Part shown: positions 11,676 through 24,474 of the stretch, piece by piece
Numbering within the stretch: the first letter of the stretch is position 1
Layout: each line of letters begins with the position of its first letter
NCBI RefSeq assembly: GCF_014839805.1
Contig: NC_051129.1
Location: 3,224,001-3,288,000, forward strand
From: Manduca sexta
Lineage: Eukaryota > Arthropoda > Insecta > Lepidoptera > Sphingidae
DNA length: 64,000 nt
Reading direction: 5' to 3'
Translations under genes and position numbers: made by a program
Notes under the pieces: model-generated
Database searches by the model: none
What the model was told of the DNA's origin: nothing
The model's input: the letters and a program-made list of their open reading frames with translations, nothing else

Positions 11676-11880
11676 TTCTAATGTCATACGAGGATGCGTG
11701 TGATTAAAGGCAAACAAAAAAGGTTTCTAATGTCATACGAAGATGCTCGCAACGAAATCGTGTCGATTAACAAAAATTCTTGCGTTCCAGATATCGATGT
11801 GTCGGAAACACGAGAAGATGAAAAAACTACAAAAAAAACACAACCGACCGGCCAACCTGTTGCGGGAGACATTTGGTGAG
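11676..11880 (+). other. Unrecognised short frame beside a 22-bp direct repeat
   Basis: Two near-identical 22-bp blocks beginning 'ttctaatgtcatacga' start at 11676 and 11725. A frame open from about 11682 encodes a hydrophilic peptide containing 'MSYEDARNEIVSINKN' and 'PDIDVSETREDEKTT', then stops at 11877-11879; a donor-like 'g|gtgagc' lies at the stop. The residue mix looks protein-like, but 61 codons could occur by chance, and no acceptor is seen. It might be a transposase relic or an exon. Confidence 0.2.
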
Positions 11881-11994
11881 CGCTCAAATTTATTCTTTAC
11901 CCCTTTTTTGTTCCACTTTTTAAGTAAAAAAATGTAAATAATACGCTGCTTTGAGAACTTCGAGATGCGAGTGGTTTAAAGTTTAGGGCACAAT

Positions 11995-13823
11995 GAGTGT
12001 AGTTCGGATTAATAACAAAGGCATCGATTCGATTTCTTAACCTAGTTTGTGACAGTAGTCCTCCCTTCATATGAGAGTAGTTCGGATTAATAACAAAGGC
12101 ATCGATTCGATTTCTTTTATAACCTAGTTTGTGACAGTAGTCCTCCCTTCATATGAGTGTAGTTCGGATTTTAGGGACAAAGGCATCGATTCGATTTCTT
12201 TTATAACCTAGTTTGTGACAGTAGTCCTCCCTTCATATGAGTGTAGTTCGGATTTTAGGGACAAAGGCATCGATTCGATTTCTTTTATAACCTAGTTTGT
12301 GACAGTAGTCCTCCCTTCATATGAGTGTAGTTCGGATTTTAGGGACAAAGGCATCGATTCGATTTCTTTTATAACCTAGTTTGTGACAGTAGTCCTCCCT
12401 TCATATGAGTGTAGTTCGGATTTTAGGGACAAAGGCATCGATTCGATTTCTTTTATAACCTAGTTTGTGACAGTAGTCCTCCCTTCATATGAGAGTAGTT
12501 CGGATTAATAACAAAGGCATCGATTCGATTTCTTTTATAACCTAGTTTGTGACAGTCGTCCTCCCTTCATATGAGTGTAGTTCGGATTTTAGGGACAAAG
12601 GCATCGATTCGATTTCTTTTATAACCTAGTTTGTGACAGTCGTCCTCCCTTCATATGAGTGTAGTTCGGATTTTAGGGACAAAGGCATCGATTCGATTTC
12701 TTTTATAACCTAGTTTGTGACAGTAGTCCTCCCTTCATATGAGTGTAGTTCGGATTTTAGGGACAAAGGGCATATCGATTCGATTTGTTTTATAACCTAG
12801 TTTGTGACAGTAGTCCTCCCTTCATATGAGTGTAGTTCGGATTTTAGGGACAAAGGCATATCGATTCGATTTGTTTTATAACCTAGTTTGTGACAGTAGT
12901 CCTCCCTTCATATGAGTGTAGTTCGGATTTTAGGGACAAAGGCATCGATTCGATTTCTTTTATAACCTAGTTTGTGACAGTAGTCCTCCCTTCATATGAG
13001 AGTAGTTCGGATTAATAACAAAGGCATCGATTCGATTTCTTTTATAACCTAGTTTGTGACAGTAGTCCTCCCTTCATATGAGTGTAGTTCGGATTTTAGG
13101 GACAAAGGCATCGATTCGATTTCTTTTATAACCTAGTTTGTGACAGTAGTCCTCCCTTCATATGAGTGTAGTTCGGATTTTAGGGACAAAGGCATATCGA
13201 TTCGATTTGTTTTATAACCTAGTTTGTGACAGTAGTCCTCCCTTCATATGAGTGTAGTTCGGATTTTAGGGACAAAGGCATATCGATTCGATTTGTTTTA
13301 TAACCTAGTTTGTGACAGTAGTCCTCCCTTCATATGAGTGTAGTTCGGATTTTAGGGACAAAGGCATCGATTCGATTTGTTTTATAACCTAGTTTGTGAC
13401 AGTCCTCCCTTCATATGAGTGTAGTTCGGATTTTAGGGACAAAGGCATCGATTCGATTTCTTTTATAACCTAGTTTGTGACAGTCCTCCCTTCATATGAG
13501 TGTAGTTCGGATTTTAGGGACAAAGGCATCGATTCGATTTCTTTTATAACCTAGTTTGTGATAGTCGTCCTCCCTTCATATGAGTGTAGTTCGGATTTTA
13601 GGGACAAAGGCATCGATTCGATTTCTTTTATAACCTAGTTTGTGATAGTCGTCCTCCCTTCATATGAGTGTAGTTCGGATTTTAGGGACAAAGGCATCGA
13701 TTCGATTTCTTTTATAACCTAATTTGTGACAGTTGTCGTCCCTTCATATGAGTGTAGTTCGGATTTTAGGGACAAAGTCATCGATTCTTTTATAACCTAG
13801 TTTTGTGACGTCCTCTCTTCATA
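11995..13823. repeat. Tandem satellite array, 84-bp unit, 22 copies
   Basis: Unit starts marked by GAG after 'cttcatat' fall at 11995, 12073, 12155, 12239, 12323, 12407, 12491, 12573, 12657, 12741, 12828, 12914, 12998, 13080, 13164, 13250, 13336, 13417, 13498, 13582, 13666 and 13750, so spacing is 78-87 bp with a mode of 84. Each unit has 'tagttcgga', the near-palindrome 'atcgattcgat', 'ataacctagtttgtgaca' and 'cctcccttcatat'. Variants with 'aataac' in place of 'ttttagggac' are units 1, 2, 7 and 13; variants with 'catatcgatt' are units 10, 11, 15 and 16. The last unit is degenerate. The array lies just before copy B and has no protein frame. Confidence 0.97.
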
Positions 13824-13839
13824 ACCGCCTTTGTTTCCA

Positions 13840-14138
13840 ATGACTCATTATGACTAAATCTTATTGTATCATTGTAAAGTGGGTCGCGTGAGTGCAGCGT
13901 ACAAAACTAGCAATATTTTTTCCTATGACTCATTTAATACAATATGGAGGAAAATGTCTATGTGTTTTCTAAGTCATTGAAACCTCAATATCAGTCGAGA
14001 GTTCGTGTCGTTCGCACAGATACCAGTTTTAAGCGATTTATTTTACGAGCTAGTGCAGTGTTGTGACCAGTGATTTAAATAAAAGTCTGTCAAATAATTA
14101 TTAATATTATAAACAATGACATGGACGTAATGGTATGT
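13840..14138 (+). promoter_or_regulatory. Candidate Pol II promoter and first exon
   Basis: Two palindromic AP-1-type sites ATGACTCAT lie at 13840-13848 and 13925-13933. An arthropod-type initiator TCAGT (13991-13995) follows, with four of five bases matching the DPE consensus at +28 to +32. Downstream, an ATG at 14116 is closed after four codons, while ATG at 14121 reads MDVM up to a good donor 'g|gtatgt' (14133-14138) followed by a T-rich stretch. This could be a 5' exon whose next exon lies far to the right. Initiator and donor motifs are short, so this remains a proposal; a transposon promoter is the main alternative. Confidence 0.3.
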
Positions 14139-14634
14139 AATTTGTTTTTTTTTATTTTATTTACCGCTATGACTACGCAGTTCGGTTATACGAGGTAAAA
14201 CATTAGACGAGTAAAACAAAACGGAACATAATGATTCATACAGTTCTAACATGGGCACACTTCGATAAAGTTGTTGCACAGCGCTGCATACAAAAACGGC
14301 ATCAGAAATAATTAAGCCATTAATCATAAGGTAACGTCCGCGCTAAATGTCAAAATTTAAAATATCACTCGGCTACTGAGTTGGACATGTGTTGTTTATC
14401 AATGAGCATGACTAAACAATAGTCGGTTACATTGTACAAGAAAAAGTATCTAGCAATGTCTTTAATGAATAATTCTTGTTATCCTACAATGTTGGTACTA
14501 CTGTATACTTTGTCATACGTTGGTTCATTACATTCGTTGTTTGAAAAACGAATGACTACTTAACGATGAGAAATAGTCAACGGCTCTTTATATTTATTTT
14601 TTTTTATATTGTGGCACTACTGTTAATACCGTTA
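14139..14634. other. AT-rich DNA between the promoter-like block and copy B
   Basis: I see no open frame above chance, no RNA gene and no recognised repeat. If the first-exon proposal is right, this is the start of intron 1. Confidence 0.4.
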
Positions 14635-14680
14635 ACAAATTAATGATTCGATAAATCGGAATTGTGGGAATAGTATTTTT

Positions 14681-14945
14681 ATATACACACACACAACATC
14701 ACGCATTTTATCCCCGAAGGGGTATGCAGAGGCGCAGCCATGGCACCCACTTTTCGCCAAGTGTGTTCCGTCCCATGATGTGATAGGGGGCGAGCCTATC
14801 GGCATATCGGGCACAAATTCCAGACTCCGGGCAGATACTGAGCAGAAAAACCCAAATATCACTTTGCCCGACCCAGGATTCGAACCCAGGTCCTCAAAGC
14901 GCTGCCGTACCGCGCATGCAGTACAACTACGCCACCGAGGCAGTC
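14681..14945 (-). mobile_element. Near-full-length tRNA-derived SINE, family S1; copy B only
   Basis: On the minus strand the head begins 'gactgcctcggtggcgtag', with A box 'tggcgtagttg' and B box 'ggttcgaatcc', and the body ends in a GT-rich tail. This is the best S1 copy in the window. Copy A has the empty site at 50-60, where 'tttttatatagactt' is uninterrupted; TATA appears on both sides of the insert. The frame inside (14632-14862) is not a gene. Confidence 0.9.
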
Positions 14946-15540
14946 TATAGACTTAAAAAAATGTGGATATACAATAACCGATGTGTGGCTTTAGACAAAA
15001 ATACACACCACACCTATGTTTGTCTCATTTTGTACATACAGGTCATCCATGAAACATAGAATGAGTTAGACCAGAACATAATATATGTGTAAAATTTCTG
15101 CATAATAATACACGTACTTTAATTTAAATTTAGAAATAATATGTGTGGTATTGCTATTTAAATAAATAAATTTCACTCGAACCGATTCATCGTTTTCTAG
15201 CATTCCAATATCTTCCCAAAACTCATTTAAAACTCAGTTAACAAAACTCAGTTACTCGATAAGTGTGCCCCAGCCCTGATGCACCCACGGACCCACTCCG
15301 AGTATAAGTGCAGGTATCGCCTTTACATTTTTTATATCGATATATGTTATAACCTATTTATTTCTCAAATTGAGGATAGGATAAAAGTTAATTCGATGGC
15401 ATTTTGAAAAGGGTTGTTGGTTATTTATTGCGTTTTTTAAGATTATTTTTGGGACTGGCTTGGGGTATTGGTATAAATTACTTTTTAATAATTGCAAGGA
15501 GTAAAATCCCGCCGTTTTCGATTCTATATCATAGAAGCAA

Positions 15541-16968
15541 ATGTAAATATCGTTGAACAAATTTGAAAGGACATTGTCGAAAACGGCCCCAGAACCAACA
15601 AAGGTGTGACTAGCACCATAATTATTTATGTATTTTTTTATATTATTTGCAAATATGTGTATAAAACGGACAAGCTGCTACATCCAAAATGAATATATAG
15701 AAGTATTGTAACGACTTAAAGTCAAAGTCGCCGACATGTTTACAACTAATTGTGTATAGAAATGTACCGGTTCGACAAAACGATAAATCTAATTACCGAT
15801 AATTAATTATTGAAACAATATATTCGATTTGTGAGGCGATATGTTCTTTAATTATTATTATAATATTTAATCGAGCAGTGGATGCGTCTCAAATAAATAA
15901 GTAGTTAGTTTAAGGACTAAATTGATTATAGATCAAGTCGTCTATGAAAAAAGTTTTTTTTTAGTTTTTAATTCGTATTGATTTACTTTGTTTATTTAGA
16001 TTCTATATTAGCGACCCGCCCTGGCTTCGTACAGATAGCAGAGCATAATATATTATGCGAACATTTATTTTTCTGTCGTACAAAATATTTATGAATTATA
16101 CATATAAAAAGTAGCGTTCTTCTCTCTCCCTCCATCCGGGCACCTCAAACTCTCTCCATATTAAATTACTATCGGATCCGCCCGTGTGAAAGAATTTCCG
16201 GGATAAGGTTCCCCGCTAAATATTTTTCCGAATAAAAATAACCCTATATTGAATAAAATCGATTTTTGTATAAATGATCGATATAATCGATCCAGAATCT
16301 AGTCGAGTAGTATCCCTAATTCTTACTTCATTTTTCAATTCAATTTAATGTCACTCACACTTCACTCATCAGAGACAAATAAACAAGACTCTCACTTTCC
16401 ATATAATATATTATAATTCTCTGACTCTCACTATATCATTGACGATTCGGCTATTATAAAGACTCTGTGCGATTGATTACGAGATCGACATACACTGGCT
16501 GTGATTTCTGGACTTTGTGAACTGATGTAACAATTTACCTGGCATTGATAACGGATACGAAATGGAAATTGCTTTTTGCATTAATTGTGGCTCTGCTGGC
16601 GGATCCAAGTAAAAAATAATCGGATACCTACAAAGTGATGAATCTTTAGGGCTTATATATATATAATAAATACTCGTATCAATAAAAAGCATATTTAAAG
16701 CGTAAATGATAGGACTATAAATCTACCTTGAACATTGAAAAGCTTTCAATGTTTACTATCAATTATAACCTCAAAATCTCATCGTTTTTTTGGATTGATG
16801 CGATATCCCAGCTTGTCCGTTTTATAAATAATATGTCATGAGAATTTATTAATGATTCTAAATATTACAAACATTTTTCCATTGCTGTTGGTTCCAGGGC
16901 GAATTATGTATGGGCACAGAACAATGTCCTTTGGTACATAAACCATGTATTGGGTTTTTCTTGTTTTT
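15541..16968. mobile_element. ~1.4-kb element with long imperfect terminal inverted repeats (copy B)
   Basis: Near the left end 'aaaggacattgt' (15566-15577) and an 18-bp block 'tataaaacggacaagctg' (15660-15677) are matched in inverted orientation by 16921-16932 and 16809-16826. The arms between are alignable, including 'agaaccaaca' against 'ggaaccaaca', so the inverted repeats are at least about 110 bp, a foldback/MITE-like design. Copy A at about 600-660 keeps sequences resembling only the outer ends ('tttgaaat', 'tttggta...aaaccat'), as if the inside had been deleted. No transposase frame is seen. A second repeat starting 'gcgacccgccctggcttcg' (16012) is nested inside. Confidence 0.65.
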
Positions 16969-17205
16969 GCTTTGAATGACGAGACGAGCTTGCCGTTCGC
17001 CTGATGGTAATCAATACGCCCATAGACAGTAGAAACACCATCCAACACCATGAATTACAAAGTATTGTTCGGTATTCCACTGCGCTCGCCATCCTGAGAC
17101 ATGAGATGTTAAGTCTTATTATGTCCAGTTATACTGACTACAATGTATAGTAATGTATTGGGCAGTGGCGAATGGGAAATTTTCTCAAAGGGACGACACA
17201 ACATA
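16969..17205 (-). repeat. LINE 3'-tail-like repeat R3, copy B
   Basis: This is the allelic counterpart of 664-900. Minus-strand frames here (16836-17092) are repeat-derived and differ from those in A. Confidence 0.7.
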
Positions 17206-17328
17206 TAGGTACTAATATAAATGCGGTCTACAAATCTTTCTGATAATTAGATACTACAGAAATTATTCATAAAGGGAAGCCGACAGGAATCGGGTATATG
17301 GACCCTTAGCCACTGGTATTGCGATATC

Positions 17329-17437
17329 TCATCATCATCATCATCATCATCAGCCTATATCTTTGTCCACTGCTGGACATAGGCCTCCAATATGCGCCAT
17401 TTTACCCTGTCTTCGGCCTGTCGCATCCAGTTCTTAT
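17329..17437 (-). pseudogene. LINE ORF2 C-terminal fragment, copy B
   Basis: This is the counterpart of 1331-1434, with a longer (ATC)n run at the left and a mutated left flank, so the target-site duplication is no longer perfect here. Confidence 0.7.
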
Positions 17438-17721
17438 TTGGATATCAATTAGGCTTCTTTTTACCCTGCAATAGGACCCAGGTCTAATCTGAGAAAGGTG
17501 TGTCTCAAATGCGATACGATATAGTTTTAATATAATTTCATAATAACGGACAGTAACTAGCAAGCCATCTTGAAACACGTACAAGTTTATTTGAGTATTT
17601 TCCTCGTAGAAGGAAAACCTGTTTTCTTAACACATTCTGCAAGGCTACAATTTTTGCCAATTATATACAGTTGATGTACCTATTACATATAGATTGGTGT
17701 GATAAGAGAGGTAGATGTTTT

Positions 17722-17905
17722 TTATTTGCCTTATTGTTAGCGCGTCAAGCTGTGAGGGTCTGAGTTCGATTCCCAGTCCATCTGTGTCAATTAAAAAAAC
17801 TAATTTAGCCGTGTTTGAAATTTGTGCACGAATGCTCTGTAGAAGGGCATAACCTGAGTCTGAAATAAGTCAGTATCGCTTCTGCCTACCCCAACGGGCT
17901 AAGTC
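17722..17905 (+). mobile_element. SINE-like element S3, copy B
   Basis: This is the counterpart of 1718-1905 with several small indels; the B-box-like 'gagttcgattccc' is kept. Confidence 0.55.
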
Positions 17906-20900
17906 GTGTGTCATTCGAAATTCAAATTTGTGTCAACACCAACCGGAGCGCGAACAAAAAAATTAAATAAGAAAGGCATCCGACCGCAACTTTTTGCCAT
18001 GACACTCGCAATTTTATCAACATTAAAAACATGTTTTATAATAAAATCACAAATTGCATGTTTTGCACGAATAATATCGCGACCGCCGTTAATTTGATTA
18101 CTTTTTGTCACAATACAAGTGCATTCGAACAATCACGGGACGGGTTGATATGTTTTAAATTATACGCTTTTATAGCCCACTATTTTGCTATCCTTACCGT
18201 GGTAATGTTTGAAGCGAATTTGTACCTTATTAGATTAGTGTTAAGGTTAACATTCCGTTGAGCTCTGAGACAGCAACGATCAATGTTTCAAAGAAATACA
18301 TGTGAATGTTCTACCTGCTGAGACTTGAGATGCGGATGACATTATGCGTTATGGTATATGTTATTACTTTAAATTGCGTTAATAAAGGTGATCACGTTTT
18401 CCTTTTTTGTATTAAGTCTGATATTTGATGAGGGGAATTAATATTTGTTGCCTCCTTTGAGTTTAGGTCCCATCCACTTAAATATGCATTTTCGTGGATC
18501 CAACTTTAAAGCGACTAAGTTTTAATGGTTTGTTGGTTTTATTTCCTATGGCCCAATTGCCTAACTTTCATCCAAAAAAAAGTAACTCGACAAACGATGC
18601 GTGCGTGTGGCATGACACCGCGCCGCCGCACCTGCTCCGACCGGTCGGGGAGAAAGAAAAAAAAAACATTTAATCTTTTTCATTTTAAAAACAACAATTT
18701 TTTAAAAAGTCCAACCGTGGGACCCCGCATTCTGTTCATGTGTGGCGTACACTCGATTGTTTACGATAATTCCGCCGGACCCGATGACAGCATGTTTTTA
18801 AACTCGATAGAACCCGAATCCTGGCCAGTGTTTTTTTTTTAATTACCGAGGGAGGTTGGTAATTACCGGAAGCGTGTTTTTAACATTTAAAATCTGTTAT
18901 AAATACTGGCCGAAATGAGGTCGGAATTTTGAAATTGCATTTCTTTTTAAATTATGCATGATGTGTGTTAATTTAAGTGCTCGCTCGCTTTACGAGGGCA
19001 ACTTTATTTGGCCGAATATGTTCTTTTTTTAAATAAATCAATTTAATGAATGTTCGTGTTAATATAAACTTAAGTGACCACAGTAAAATATTAAAGAAAT
19101 CGAATAAACTTTATCAGAAATGCCATAAACCAACACTATCAACGCGAAGTCGTAATTCTCGCTCTTAAGTACTCTGTAATAAAATGTTGAATAAATAATT
19201 TATAAATAATTATTTCACGAAACCGCAGTTTCGTTTCACAAATATTCCGCATCGCGTTACAGATTTCAATTAACGATAGTGTTTAACTATAATTTAAATT
19301 AACCGATCGCTGTACGTGGGATATGCAATATATTTAAAAAGTTTTTTCATTTCACTAATATTTTATTGATCCATGTAAAGTGCGTCTCTTTACGACAAGT
19401 AAATTGATTCATTAGGGTAATTACTGCTTAAAAACTTATATTGATAAAGACTCCAATATGTCTTGCATTCGAACTAAGACTGAATAAAGTCAATCAATAG
19501 AGAGAAACAAAAAAATATTCTTGTCCGTTTTTTTTTTTTGATAAAAATATATCACGGCGATTCTATTACTGTTGTGAATGCACTGCATTTGTTTAAAAAA
19601 CAAATAACAGGGCTTTTAGTAAATTTAATATAAATTAAATAATTGTGAAACATTCTACCAATCTCCTCTGGTAACTAATGCATGTAATTGTCAAAAATAT
19701 TAAGGGCCAAGTGACACGTCATTAGCCGTACATACATAACAATAGCTATTTAGATAGCAGCCGATAATGCGTCTGTAATTATTTCCCAAATACCTTCCCT
19801 ATTAGTTTATCTTTAGTACCTTATGCGGTCCCATTAACCGCGTGTTTAAGATAAAAATGTCTATTTGGAAATTTCCAAAGGTTTTTTGTATTACGAACGA
19901 ATATATTTAATTAAACTTTAATACTATAAAAATATTTCCTTGATGAACAGTCCGCTCAGTTTTTATCGCAACCGGTTTCAATTGGACGCACTATGTATGT
20001 GCGCCAGCGGGGTGAACCACGGCTCGTTCATTATTCAAATTTAGAATTTTCGAATTTATTCCTCTAATATTTTTAATGCACCGACCAGTATTAATTGCCA
20101 AAGTTCATTTATAATCGATATCGTTTTATCGATTCGGCACACTTTGATTCGATTCGAGAACCGCTCAGCCGAGTTGCACGACCAGACGTTCATTAAACCA
20201 GGTATTTAGTGCATCAAAAAATGATAAAGGACGGGCTGAACAAAGAGTTAGGTCATGCAGGTCGCGGCGGGCGTTGCACGGCTTTAAAAAATAACGCATA
20301 ATCATCGTCCTCAATGCAAAAAACACATCGTGAGTCATATTTTTATACCTTTACGGAACGGCTAATAAAGGAAATTTGTTGCAGGCGAACATTAACAAGT
20401 ATGTCGGTCGTTCGGAATACAATGATTAGGTGTCATTTGTTAGTTGGCGTGCACCGTGTGACGACCACTGAATGTGACACGGACGTTCACTTGTGTACAC
20501 TAAATAAATTGTTTAATTTGCACCTCCGAGCAAACGGCTGCCGCGTGTGGTGTACCGCGTGAACATTCTTTAGTTTTCATTATCTTCACTCGACCTTGAT
20601 ACGGACTAGTTCGTGAAAACACTTAACGCAATCAGCATCAGAAAGATCCTTTTTGTGAGTTTTTCTGCGATGGTCGTAGTCACCTCAAATTCACCGGCAT
20701 CTCGGCTCATTGTTACATCGTTAGTCGTGCAAATAATGTGTACAATTGTTGCAAGCAAAAGCGTGCGCAAAACCGAGCTCCGCAAATGAATTTCGACTAG
20801 GATAAACATTCTGAAGTTGACCGTGGCAAGGTCGCGGGGATCTTGAACTTGGAACAAAAAATATTATGTTCCACGTTTGAATGTTGCATTTGACTTGACT

Positions 20901-21055
20901 GATTGATGGAATCTCTTTGCACGCGATTGATTCGCTTTGTTTTTTTTTTCGTGGGCGTTCCATTCACGCTGCATTTTTGCGGCCAGCACGTTCTGAAATT
21001 GTTTGATTATTTTTTGTTCTATTTATACTTACGTATTGTTTTTTTTTCGTTTCAG

Positions 21056-21079
21056 GTCGTAGCGGCTGTTGACTTTTTG
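21056..21079 (+). other. Candidate 24-nt microexon (copy B)
   Basis: The exon core is identical to 4984-5007. The upstream tract is a run of nine T before 'cgtttcag', a strong acceptor by insect standards, and the donor is 'g|gtaagc'. Conservation alone is weak evidence, because the two copies are so alike overall. Confidence 0.28.
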
Positions 21080-21635
21080 GTAAGCGTTCATAATTCGTGT
21101 TGGACATAAAAAGTGGTGGTTTTAAAAAATAAATACTGATGCAGTGCGTGGAACATTTCATTGCATTAAAGGTGCTCCAGTACTTATGTGCATTGTTTAC
21201 GAATAATTGTAATTGCATACCGTTGCTATATTTATCATGCTGTTTTTAAAGAGGTAGGTACAACATTTTATTGTGATGATATTATTTTTGGCGTCGCAAT
21301 TATTGTGACATCATTACGTGAATGTCGAGCGCCAACTAGTTTGTCTTAACTGTTTTGTAGTTGAATTATACCTTTTGTGAATTAAAATCTAGACTTAATT
21401 ACAAAATTGGATAGGTTAACTACTTGTCCTTTAGGCACATATATTTTTTTAATTTCAAGTAATTTTTATATCGAACACAATTTCGATTTTAACGGATACC
21501 GAGATCGCTTTGAAAATTTGATTAAAATTAACAAGAGATTACAAGAACTATTCGAAACTACATAACTTATTCCCTACACCAATTTCTTATTCAAATTAAA
21601 CACAAGCAGGTTAGCAGGTCCTTTCTCTTTCCCCT

Positions 21636-21930
21636 GTGACGTTGGTTACGGTAAAACAGTGCCATTTCCAAGTGCATCTAACGCCCCCGATATCCGCTAT
21701 GCACGGCCCTGGCGGACTCGTCTCATTGTCTCACAGTGACTCACGCCATTGTGCCGAGGACAATGGGCGTCTTTGTGCATTGTGCCCTCACGGGACCTCG
21801 GTTACGTATTTTGTAATTAGTCAGCCAGTGTTTCCATGCGCTGGAAAATCGCTGGACGGCACGTCTTTGAAAGTTGCGACCGTTTTTCGGTCACGTGTCG
21901 CGGCGTGTGTGGGTCGCTTTATTTTGTTAG
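21636..21930. promoter_or_regulatory. GC-richer conserved block, copy B
   Basis: The inverted Sox-type pair is at 21746-21752 and 21760-21766, with the same seven-base spacing as in copy A. A 125-codon plus-strand frame (21636-22013) is open here but is shifted in A by one base, so I do not annotate it as a gene. Confidence 0.3.
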
Positions 21931-24474
21931 GGTTGTGCGTTGACTCGGTTGATAGTCAATGGGTGTTTATTAGTTTTTGTTTGGTATTAATAATTACAAT
22001 TATTATAATCTAATACCTATTATAGTGAAGTGTGCAGTTAGGCGGAATTGTCGTTTATAATAAATTAAAAATTTGTCGATCTCTGGATGATTCGTGTCAA
22101 TACGATTTTGCACCTTATTGCATTTTCTTTTTGTTAAGTGTAATCCTGTTTTAAAGTATACATAAATAATGCTTGGTTTTTAAACAACTTTACACACATT
22201 TTTTTTTTTTTTTTTTGTGATACGTAATGCAATATCTCATACGGCACGCGCTAGGGATCGCCCCCGAATTTAACTATAAAGGGGCAATGCGCTGGGGTCC
22301 GGTCATAATAGATATGCGAAAACTCAATCCCAAACGTTCGTAACAATAAAACCCGAACTCGATTCTGAATTCGCATCCGCCAATCGAATTTCGCCCCTTT
22401 ATCGCCGAAAATACGGCACATATTTTTAAAAATCGAATTAATTCGAATTTCGAATCCCCTTCGGATTTCGGAGCCCGCAACTTGTAGGCGGGAAAAGTGG
22501 TCGTTCGTTCAGAAATGTCAAAACAAATTAGCGGTATAAATGTAAGCGTACGTGCGTCGCGAACTGGTAGAACTATTTTATCACGTTATCGATCTGCTAG
22601 GTGCGAAAAGGACGGCCGCAATATAATATGAATATGGAATCTAATTCAGAACCAGTTTTCCCCTTTTGGAGTTAGATCGATTTGTAGGCAACGGATACGT
22701 TTAAAGTTTCATGTTAGTTCGGCAATCGGTTTCTATAATTTCTTGTGGTTTATTTTTCGCTTGAAAACTATAGATTTGTCATATAGGGGCTTTGTATTTT
22801 ATACTATAAATTTACAACAATTCTCAATTCACCACTTTTTGATAAACACCGAACATAAAATTAGAAGAGAACATTTGTTACAATTCCCACAAGAACAGTT
22901 ACATAAATTGCTTCAAATCTTCAACATAATGAAACCACCACAAATCAACACGGCACGCACCCCCGAAAAAAAGAATCGCCGTAATCGAGCTCATTTGAAA
23001 ATCGATATAACCAGCCTTATCACCAGTAATTACATCGATAACGGTTCGAAATTTAAAAATAGAACGATAATTACGATAGGTAGATAGCCGGCCAGTGCGA
23101 GCGAAAAAGTATTCGAATTACGAAATTGCTTATAAGTAATTCAAATATCGAATGATGAGTCGAGTGGGTGGCAACGCGCTTGGTGATGGGGTAAAAATTA
23201 CCCTTGGGGGTAATCCGTGGGGCCAACACCCTATGTGCTAGTGATACGTGTGTGCGTGTAGTTGTTTACATGTGAAGGAGGGTATGATAATGGAGTATTT
23301 CCGCTGTCGAGTCCCCTCTAGTGTTAGTTGTAATGTGAAATTTGCGAGTACGGGTTTCAACTGAGCAGTTTGTACCGATCAGCTACCGCATTAAGCGTTA
23401 TATTTTGAGTAGCGTAAAATCTTTTTACTAAAAAAAAATATTAAATCCAAAATATTATAGTTACCGCTTTAAAAAACTATAAAAATATACGAAAGCAAAC
23501 ACTTTCGATATATCGGCGTCCATAAACGTAACGAAACGATTTAAGTGCTCACATTAACCCCATGAAATAAACTGAAAACATTCATGTTTTCGGTCCGCGT
23601 TCAAGCTCGTAACTCATAATAGCCGCGGGAACAAAGAGAGATTAAAATTCAACTTCACACGTAATTACGCTAACTACAATGGGGTTGTATGCAAACTGAA
23701 AAATATTGGGTAGTTACTTTTTACGCATAGTCTTTAGGCATATCTTTTAAATTTACGATCAATGTAATTCCGCCCTATTTGTAATCCTAAAAGTTTATTA
23801 TCTTAATATTATAGGAAAGAAAGCAAAAAATTTAGTTCAATTACGAAGAATTTAATCAATAATATGTTACAATCAGCATTAAAATATAGATAATAATGAT
23901 GTAAGCAAAGACTGGTTTGTTCGTAAAAAAAAACATTTTAAAAACATTACAACACTTGCATAAAATGAAACGTTAAGCTGCCATATAAAAACACTAATAA
24001 AATGTTGAGCACCACTGCCATCACGGAGCGCATAACCGGCCAAATGTTTTGTACCCCTGCCAAAGATTTTTTAATCGCGCCTATAAAATTTGAATACTTT
24101 AGTACATCGAGTCGTAAAGGAGTACGCACGCTTGCATCGTGTTTTGGCAATGCTTTACTGAAAATGGCCCATCTCCAATAAGAAGTTGGACCTTTTAAGG
24201 CAATGTACTACTTTCCAGTTATGTCACAATTTATTATTTCAATGGGGAAGTGTTACATTCGCTACAACGATTTCGAACATAAATCGTGAGTTTTTACCTA
24301 AAACCATTTCTGCAGTGTTACATAGGTGGTATTGTATAGGTGGTACATAGGTGGTATTGCAGTATATAGCTGAATGGGAGGCCCATTGTTGGTGCATTTG
24401 TTTATGTTATGTAGGATTTTGTTTTTAATTTTTTATCTTTGTTCCATCAATAAACTTCTTTTTTCTTTCTAAAA

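Noticed and set aside
11995..13823. Regular repeats resembling a CRISPR array
   Set aside because: Units of 84 bp are near-identical throughout, with no unique spacers, in a eukaryotic setting; this is a satellite.
14863..14945. tRNA-like sequence with good A and B boxes
   Set aside because: It lacks cloverleaf pairing in the acceptor stem and continues into an S1 SINE body.
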